DNA from: Candidatus Limnocylindria bacterium
Lineage (GTDB): Bacteria; Chloroflexota; Limnocylindria; QHBO01
Assembly: GCA_030146365.1 (NCBI GenBank)
Contig: JASLBU010000149.1
Location: 1 to 11,121, forward strand
Direction: 5' to 3'
DNA length: 11,121 bases
Below the pieces are notes generated by a model. The model ran no database searches. It saw only the letters and a program-made list of their open reading frames with translations, and had not been told where the DNA came from. Below, piece by piece: positions 6,655-11,121 of the stretch (position 1 is its first letter; each line of letters begins with the position of its first letter). A program made the position numbers and the translations under genes.

Positions 6655-7099
6655 GACCCAGGCCCACCTCGATCGAGACAGCCGCGTCCGGGAGGCGATC
6701 CACCGCTCCCGGATCCTCGTCAACCGTACGCCGCATTTCAGCAACGCGACGCGCAAGGAGGCCAACCGTGCGTTGGATGCGCTCGACAACCAGCTGGGGC
6801 TGAACCAGGTCAACGCGCCCGAGGCCGCGCGTGCGATCGAGCTGCTCAACCGTTCGCACTCCTCGCTGATGTTCGGGCTGCTCCGCAACGCGGACTTTGC
6901 CGATCGCTTCTCGCCGGCCTTGCGACGCCTGGGCCTTCGCGGCATCAACGACCGCCTGGACGAGGTCCCCCAGTCGGTGATGGCCCTCCCGGTCGCCGGG
7001 CCGCTGGACGGCCGCAGGCATCGCGACGACCTGCCGCCGGACGAACGGCTGGATGCGGCAGGCCAGCCGCTGCCTCCCCCGCCGGGCTACTACACCTAG
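6653..7099 (+). CDS. Uncharacterised 148-residue protein
   Basis: I do not recognise this protein. It has no signal peptide, membrane helix, cysteine or tryptophan. Residues 1-100 are charged and probably helical, with a leucine-rich middle (ALDALDNQLGL, AIELLNRSHSSLMFGLL, FSPALRRLGLRGIND). Residues 105-148 are proline-rich and probably disordered, ending in QPLPPPPGYYT. Codon use looks like that of the neighbours, and the frame is closed precisely between two convincing genes, so I take it as real. The ATG at 6653 is preferred: TAGTAT lies 7 bases upstream and there is no Shine-Dalgarno sequence, which suits a leaderless transcript. An in-frame ATG at 6611 would overlap the Nudix gene by about 44 bases. 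Its stop shares CTAG (7096-7099) with the ECF ATPase gene. Its function is unknown. Confidence 0.72.
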   Translation: MTQAHLDRDSRVREAIHRSRILVNRTPHFSNATRKEANRALDALDNQLGLNQVNAPEAARAIELLNRSHSSLMFGLLRNADFADRFSPALRRLGLRGINDRLDEVPQSVMALPVAGPLDGRRHRDDLPPDERLDAAGQPLPPPPGYYT

Positions 7100-7920
7100 C
7101 CCTGGGGCGGGCCGGCGGTCCGCCGCAGCGCCTCGATCAGGCTCCCGTCCGTGGGCGTGGAGCCGAGGCCCAGCCGGTGCCCGGCCCACGCCGCCAGGGG
7201 CGGCTCCAGGTAGCTGGACCGCAGCGCGTCCCAGGCCTCGGCGCCGAAGACGTGCTGCGGAGTCCCGTCGAGCACGATCCGGCCCGCGCGCATGACGATG
7301 ACCCGCTCGAAGGTTTCCGCAACGAACCGCATGTCGTGGCTGATCGCGATGACGGTCCGCCCCGCTTCCGACGCTCGGGCGACCACGGCACGAACGAGCT
7401 CCACGCCGCCCATGTCCTGCCCGGTGGTGGGCTCGTCGAGCACCAGGACCGGGGTCCGCATCGCCAGCACCGATGCCAGCGCGAGCAGCTTGCGACGCGC
7501 CTGCCCAAGGTCGTACGGGTTCGTGCCCTCCTCGTCGATGAGGCCGGTGGCCGCGAGCGCCTCCCGCACCGAGTCCCGCAGATCGGCTCCAGACAGCCCG
7601 AGGTTGCGCGGTCCGAACTCGACCTCCGCGCGGACGGAGCCCGAGAACACCTGGCTCCCCGGGTCCTGGAAGACGAGCCCCACGCGCGATGCGAGCTGGG
7701 CGACGGTCATCTCGGCCGCATCCCGGCCGTCGACCGTGACGCGGCCCTGGGTGGGGCGGAGCAGGCCGTTGAGGTGGCGGACGAGCGTGGTCTTGCCACT
7801 GCCGTTCTGACCGATCAGCGCCACTCGCTCTCCGGCCCCGATGGCCAGGTCGATCCGGTCGAGCGCGCGCACGCCACCGCCATAGACGTGGGCGAGTCCC
7901 TCGGCCAGCAGCTCCGTCAT
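7096..7920 (-). CDS. ecfA: ECF transporter ATPase (canonical Walker/switch residues, degenerate signature)
   Basis: One of two ATP-binding subunits powering the ECF importer; cytoplasmic face of the membrane, 274 residues. Walker A is GQNGSGKTT (37-45, K43). The Q-loop is VFQDPGSQVF with Q85. Walker B is LVLDEPTTGQD (D162, E163), and the switch histidine is H195 in ISHD. The ABC signature is badly degenerate: where LSGGQ is expected there is LGQAR (138-142). The ATG at 7920 overlaps the stop of the preceding ATPase gene as ATGA, and GGAGG lies 10 bases upstream. The gene ends in CTAG, shared with the convergent unknown gene, so there is no space for an ordinary terminator. The fourth ECF gene in transcription order. 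Confidence 0.93.
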   Translation of the reverse strand: MTELLAEGLAHVYGGGVRALDRIDLAIGAGERVALIGQNGSGKTTLVRHLNGLLRPTQGRVTVDGRDAAEMTVAQLASRVGLVFQDPGSQVFSGSVRAEVEFGPRNLGLSGADLRDSVREALAATGLIDEEGTNPYDLGQARRKLLALASVLAMRTPVLVLDEPTTGQDMGGVELVRAVVARASEAGRTVIAISHDMRFVAETFERVIVMRAGRIVLDGTPQHVFGAEAWDALRSSYLEPPLAAWAGHRLGLGSTPTDGSLIEALRRTAGPPQG

Positions 7921-8723
7921 GCGAAGGCAGCCTCCAGCTGCTCCGCCACGCCTGCATCGGCGGCCGAGCGGCGCAGGCGGACGCGCGCCGGGGGTGCGAT
8001 CCCGGCCTCGACCAGCCGGCGATCGGCCAGCACCTCGGCGCTGGTCCCGGTGAACAGCACGCGGCCCTCCCGGAGGACGACCACCCGTGACGCGACGACC
8101 TCCAGCAGGTCGGTCTTCTGCTCGGCAATGAGGATGCTGGCGCCGTCCGCGGCCAGGCGCGCGACGGCCTCCGCGACCAGGCGCGTCCCGGCGGGGTCCA
8201 GCTGGGCGGTCGGCTCGTCGAGGACGAGGTGCGCGGGCCGCATCGCGAGCAGCCCGGCCATGGTGACGAGCTGCTGCTGTCCGCCGGAGAGCCGCTGGGG
8301 ATCCCGCTCGGCGAGGGCGTCGATTCGCATGGCCGCCAACGCCGACCAGGTCCGCTCGAGCACCTCGTCGAGCGGAAGGCCGAGGTTCATGGGTCCGAAC
8401 GCCACCTCCTCGAAGACGGTGCCAGCCACCTGCGAGAGCTGCGTCACGGGGTTCTCGAAGCCGATGCCGATGCGCTCCGCCAGGCGGTGCATCGGCCAGG
8501 CGTCGACGTCCTCGTCGTCCAGGCGGATCGTGCCGCGAATCTGACCCCCGACGGTGCGGGGGGCGAGGCCGCTGGCCACCAGGCAGAGCGTCGTCTTGCC
8601 CGCCTCGGAGGCGCCGACCACCCCGACGACGCTGCCGTCAGAAAGCTCGAGATCGACGTCCAGCAGCGAGGGACGCGCCGACCCGGCGTAGCGGTAGCCG
8701 ACCGCGGACAACGTCAACGTCAT
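7917..8723 (-). CDS. ecfA': ECF transporter ATPase (canonical LSGGQ, altered Q-loop and switch residue)
   Basis: The second ATP-binding subunit of the ECF importer, 268 residues. Walker A is GASEAGKTT (37-45, K43). The signature LSGGQ is at 145-149 and Walker B is LVLDEPTAQLD (D169, E170). Two residues usual in ABC ATPases are missing: the Q-loop glutamine is a glutamate (E90 in FENPVTQLSQ), and the switch histidine is glutamine (Q202 in IAEQKTD). It therefore complements the other ATPase, which has these residues but no proper signature. The ATG at 8723 overlaps the T-component stop in ATGA, giving tight translational coupling. An upstream extension of this frame runs through the T-component gene and is not real. 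Confidence 0.93.
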   Translation of the reverse strand: MTLTLSAVGYRYAGSARPSLLDVDLELSDGSVVGVVGASEAGKTTLCLVASGLAPRTVGGQIRGTIRLDDEDVDAWPMHRLAERIGIGFENPVTQLSQVAGTVFEEVAFGPMNLGLPLDEVLERTWSALAAMRIDALAERDPQRLSGGQQQLVTMAGLLAMRPAHLVLDEPTAQLDPAGTRLVAEAVARLAADGASILIAEQKTDLLEVVASRVVVLREGRVLFTGTSAEVLADRRLVEAGIAPPARVRLRRSAADAGVAEQLEAAFA

Positions 8724-9532
8724 TCCCAGACGCCCGCAACACGCGCGGCGATCAGTCCCGCCAGCGCAAGGATGAGCGCCCACCGCGCGACCCTCTCGGC
8801 GGCGTTGTCCGGGGGCGTCCACAGCAGCGTTCTGCGGCCGGGCCGCGTGAACCCGCGCGCCTCCAGGGCCATCGTGCGTTCCTCGACCTCGGCGATGGCG
8901 CCCAGGATCACCGGGCCGACGATCGGCACGATGCCCCGCACCCGGCGCCACGCGCTTCCCTCGGTGTCGAGCCCGCGTGCCCGCTGGGCAGCGGTGATCT
9001 GCGCCGCGCGCTCGACCATGGCCGGGACGGTCTGCACCGACGCGTTCACGACGAAGGCCGCGCGCGAGCCGATCCCGCGCCGCTCGAGGTCCACCACCAG
9101 GTCCGATGGCCGGGTCGTCAGGTAGAACAGCGTCAGGGCGCCGCTGATGGCGAGGATGCGCACGAGGATCTCGAGCCCGAAGGCCAGGCCCTCCGCGGTC
9201 GCGACGACAGGGCCGAGGCGAAGCAGCACCTCCCGTCCGCCGGGGTAGAACAGGAGGTTCACGATGAACGCGGACAGCGCGATCGGCAGCGCCAACAGCA
9301 GCGCCGTTCTGACCAGTCGGCCCAGCACCCGCGCGATGGCGGCCGGCACCAGCACCGCGGCCGTCACGAGCAGGATCGGTCCGGCCAGCCCACCGAAGAC
9401 CACGGCGGCCACGGCGGTCACCGTCGCCAGGGTCGCCTTCGTCAGCGGGTTGAGCCGATGGATCGCGCTCGCGCCCGGGCGCCCCAGAAACTCCGGAACG
9501 CCGGAGCCGCTCAGGCGGGGGCGCTCCGCCAC
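8720..9532 (-). CDS. ecfT: ECF transporter transmembrane T component
   Basis: The membrane scaffold that couples the two ATPases to the substrate-binding S component; 270 residues. The N-terminus holds the usual AIHRLNPLTK segment (23-32). Hydrophobic stretches lie at about 33-66, 75-95, 110-138 and 250-268. The two cytoplasmic coupling motifs are both present: ARG at 185-187 (AAQRARGLDTEG) and ARG at 225-227 (LEARGFTRPGRR); the family uses them to dock in the ATPase grooves. The start is the GTG at 9532, with GAGGAGGG 3 bases upstream (9536-9543). This start lies inside the end of the S-component gene, a 22-base overlap. The stop overlaps the next ATPase start. Confidence 0.93.
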   Translation of the reverse strand: MAERPRLSGSGVPEFLGRPGASAIHRLNPLTKATLATVTAVAAVVFGGLAGPILLVTAAVLVPAAIARVLGRLVRTALLLALPIALSAFIVNLLFYPGGREVLLRLGPVVATAEGLAFGLEILVRILAISGALTLFYLTTRPSDLVVDLERRGIGSRAAFVVNASVQTVPAMVERAAQITAAQRARGLDTEGSAWRRVRGIVPIVGPVILGAIAEVEERTMALEARGFTRPGRRTLLWTPPDNAAERVARWALILALAGLIAARVAGVWE

Positions 9533-10614
9533 TCACCCTCCTCGGCGTCGGACACGGCGTCCTCTTCGAGCAGCCGGTCGCCCTGCGGGAAGCGGGCCTT
9601 CGTCCGTCGGGCCATCGCCGACAGAATCAGGTAGACGACGAAGAAGGTGGTGATCTTGTCGATCGGGTCGCTGATGAGGCCCTGTCCCAGCGTCGCCGCA
9701 CCGATGTCGGCGCCGGCCTGGCGGAGCGCCGCAACGAGGAAGTCGGTGCCGCCCCCGGTGACGCCGCTGAACACGTTCGCGCTGATCGGGGCGCTCAGGA
9801 TGGCGGCCACGATCCCGGTGCCGAGGCCCGCCACCACGACGTACGCGGCGGTCAGATCCCGGCGCACGAACAGCACGACGAGCAGGCCGACCACCGTTCC
9901 GGCGACGAGCAGGAGCACGAGCCAGCCGAGGACCGTGAAGATCGCATCCGAGCCGGCGACGTCGAAGTTCACCTCCCCACCGAACGCCGGTGAGGTCCAG
10001 CCCAGGTACGCGAGCCATGCCATCGCGAGGATCACGCCGACGGTGAGGGCCGCGCCCACCGCAAGCTGGGAGATCGTCCGATTCGGCCGCGGCCGCATCC
10101 AGCCGGCGCGGCCGGCAAGTCCGGCGAGCACCCCGATCACCACCGCCACGATCCCGAACGCCGCGGCCGGACCGTTCTGGAAGGGTGGCGGAATCACGTA
10201 GGTCCACAGCAGGTTCGACAGGAACCCGGTCAGCGCCCCGGCGACCGGTCCCGCGAGGACGCCGACGAGGATCGTCCCGATGCTGTCCAGGTAGATCGGG
10301 ATCTTCAGCGCGTTGGCCACCGTCGCGCCAAGGATGATGTTGATCGCCACGGCGATCGGCATCAGCACGATGGTCCGCGTGTCGAACTGGCGGGCGATCG
10401 AGCCGAAGCCGCCGGTCTGCGCGTACTCGACGCCGGCATACACCGCGAACGCGACGACCAGCGCGATCGCGCCGATGAGCGCGAACGAGTTCGCCCCCTC
10501 CGCGTCGAAGAAGCTGTCCGGATCCAAGCCGGTCGCGAAGTTTCCGATCGCCACCACCCCGATGGCGATGACGACGAGGAACGCCACCAGCGCGGCGAGC
10601 CAACGAATGACCAC
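9511..10614 (-). CDS. ECF transporter substrate-binding S component, enlarged
   Basis: The membrane protein that binds the transported compound; 367 residues against a usual size near 170-220. Residues 1-75 add two membrane helices (about 5-24 and 44-63). The S-component-like core then starts at FDTRTIVLMPIAVAINIILG, with IPIYLDSIGTILVGVLAGPVAGALTGFL (105-132). A further pair of helices follows (185-204, 227-250), and the end has SAPISANVFSGVTGGGTD and DPIDKITTFFVVYLIL (316-331), followed by a charged tail. The start is the GTG at 10614, with GGAGGAGGG 9 bases upstream (10624-10632). The substrate cannot be read directly. The nucleoside hydrolase gene 30 bases upstream suggests a nucleoside or a related compound; thiamine-, queuosine- or other vitamin-type substrates remain possible. 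Confidence 0.85.
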   Translation of the reverse strand: MVIRWLAALVAFLVVIAIGVVAIGNFATGLDPDSFFDAEGANSFALIGAIALVVAFAVYAGVEYAQTGGFGSIARQFDTRTIVLMPIAVAINIILGATVANALKIPIYLDSIGTILVGVLAGPVAGALTGFLSNLLWTYVIPPPFQNGPAAAFGIVAVVIGVLAGLAGRAGWMRPRPNRTISQLAVGAALTVGVILAMAWLAYLGWTSPAFGGEVNFDVAGSDAIFTVLGWLVLLLVAGTVVGLLVVLFVRRDLTAAYVVVAGLGTGIVAAILSAPISANVFSGVTGGGTDFLVAALRQAGADIGAATLGQGLISDPIDKITTFFVVYLILSAMARRTKARFPQGDRLLEEDAVSDAEEGEWRSAPA

Positions 10615-10644
10615 GGTGTTCGGCCCTCCTCCGTCCCGAGCGTG

Positions 10645-11121
10645 CTAGCTGTACGGCGCGCCGACTGCGCGCGAGAGGCGCCCGATGAGCTCCTGCTTCA
10701 TCCCCTCCACGTCGATCGCCGTCGCGAGTGTCACGGCCGGGCGGCCGTCGGCTTCGCTTCGGTAGAGGCTGCCGGCCAGGTACGGATCGGAGCTCGTATC
10801 GCAGGCCAGCGTCTCCGACACGGTCTCGGTGACGAGGTCCGGCCGCAGGAGCGAGGCGATGAGCGCCACCGGGTCATGCAAGTACGCGCCGTCGAGGCCA
10901 TCCGCCTGCTGGTGGAAGCCGACATAGAACCGGACGGCGTCACGCACGATCCCCGCGAGGTGCGTCTCCGGGAGGGCACCCAGGTCCTCCATGGTGAAGA
11001 CGATGTCCTGGGTCGCGTCGAGCGGAAAGATGCGGCTGATCGAACCGCTGCGCAGGCACACCTCCGCCGCCTCGGGATCCACGCACGCGTTCCATTCCCC
11101 GGTCTCGGTGGTGTTTCCGCG
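10645..11121 (-). CDS. Nucleoside hydrolase, C-terminal part, cut by the window edge
   Basis: Ca2+-dependent N-ribohydrolase family that splits nucleosides into base and ribose. The last 158 residues are present and the frame is open at the right edge, so the true start and the N-terminal DxDxxxDD calcium site lie outside. Visible family marks: GNTTETGEWNACVDPEAAEV at the very start of the visible part (equivalent to the GN-x-x-xxx-EFN-x-x-DPEAA block, with the substrate-binding Asn), and AYLHDPVALIASLLRP, which holds the active-site-region histidine. The GTG at 11082 is an internal valine codon, not a start. It is followed after 30 bases by the ECF S-component gene. Whether it prefers purines or pyrimidines cannot be decided from this part. 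Confidence 0.93.
   Translation of the reverse strand, partial: RGNTTETGEWNACVDPEAAEVCLRSGSISRIFPLDATQDIVFTMEDLGALPETHLAGIVRDAVRFYVGFHQQADGLDGAYLHDPVALIASLLRPDLVTETVSETLACDTSSDPYLAGSLYRSEADGRPAVTLATAIDVEGMKQELIGRLSRAVGAPYS

Noticed and set aside
7177..8544. Plus-strand open frame of about 455 codons opposite the ECF ATPases
   Set aside because: Both ATPases show Walker motifs on the minus strand; the opposite frame has no recognisable domain.
10615..10644. Riboswitch upstream of the ECF S component
   Set aside because: Only 30 bases separate it from the hydrolase gene, too short for a vitamin riboswitch. If one exists it lies upstream of the hydrolase, outside the window.
11080..11082. GTG as the start of a short 145-residue gene
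   Set aside because: The frame continues to the right edge with GNTTETGEWNAC, a core nucleoside-hydrolase block, so this GTG is an internal valine.

Overview
This is a GC-rich, very compact bacterial chromosome segment with thirteen well-supported genes and one uncharacterised one. Nothing in it looks like a plasmid, phage or insertion sequence. An archaeal/Thermus-type prolyl-tRNA synthetase, a group-I ECF transporter and the DUF2391/TIGR02588 membrane pair, together with the base composition, suggest a Chloroflexota-like soil or freshwater lineage or a related high-GC phylum. That assignment is inference; no ribosomal or phylogenetic marker is present apart from proS.

Left block (1-3802, all minus strand, read right to left): a DeoD-like nucleoside phosphorylase, 4-hydroxyphenylpyruvate dioxygenase, prolyl-tRNA synthetase, and the first 115 residues of a threonine dehydratase that runs off the left edge. 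The spacings are 55, 59 and 4 bases. Middle block (3861-5980, plus strand): a DUF2391/TIGR02587 multispanning membrane protein, its usual small partner TIGR02588, and an inositol-monophosphatase-family phosphatase. A 9-base tandem repeat at 5127-5161 supplies the stop codon of the second gene and three in-frame start codons for the third.

Next come a minus-strand Nudix hydrolase of the CoA-pyrophosphatase type (5977-6654) and a plus-strand 148-residue protein that I do not recognise (6653-7099). Their junctions are palindromic tetranucleotides: stop/stop in CTAG, start/start in CATG, then stop/stop in CTAG again.

Right block (7096-11121, minus strand): a nucleoside hydrolase (its C-terminal 158 residues; the start is outside the window) followed by a complete ECF transporter, in transcription order S component, T component, ATPase A', ATPase A. 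All ECF genes overlap. The order suggests import of a nucleoside or related base-containing compound followed by cleavage in the cytoplasm. The nucleoside phosphorylase at the left end is a second enzyme of the same salvage theme. The two ATPases are asymmetric: one has canonical Q-loop and switch residues but a degenerate signature, and the other has the reverse, so one ATP site should be canonical and the other degenerate.

Every gap between genes is under 70 bases. I saw no tRNA, rRNA, riboswitch, CRISPR array or clear intrinsic terminator. Several starts lack a Shine-Dalgarno sequence but have a TANNNT hexamer 6-9 bases upstream, which suggests leaderless transcripts.
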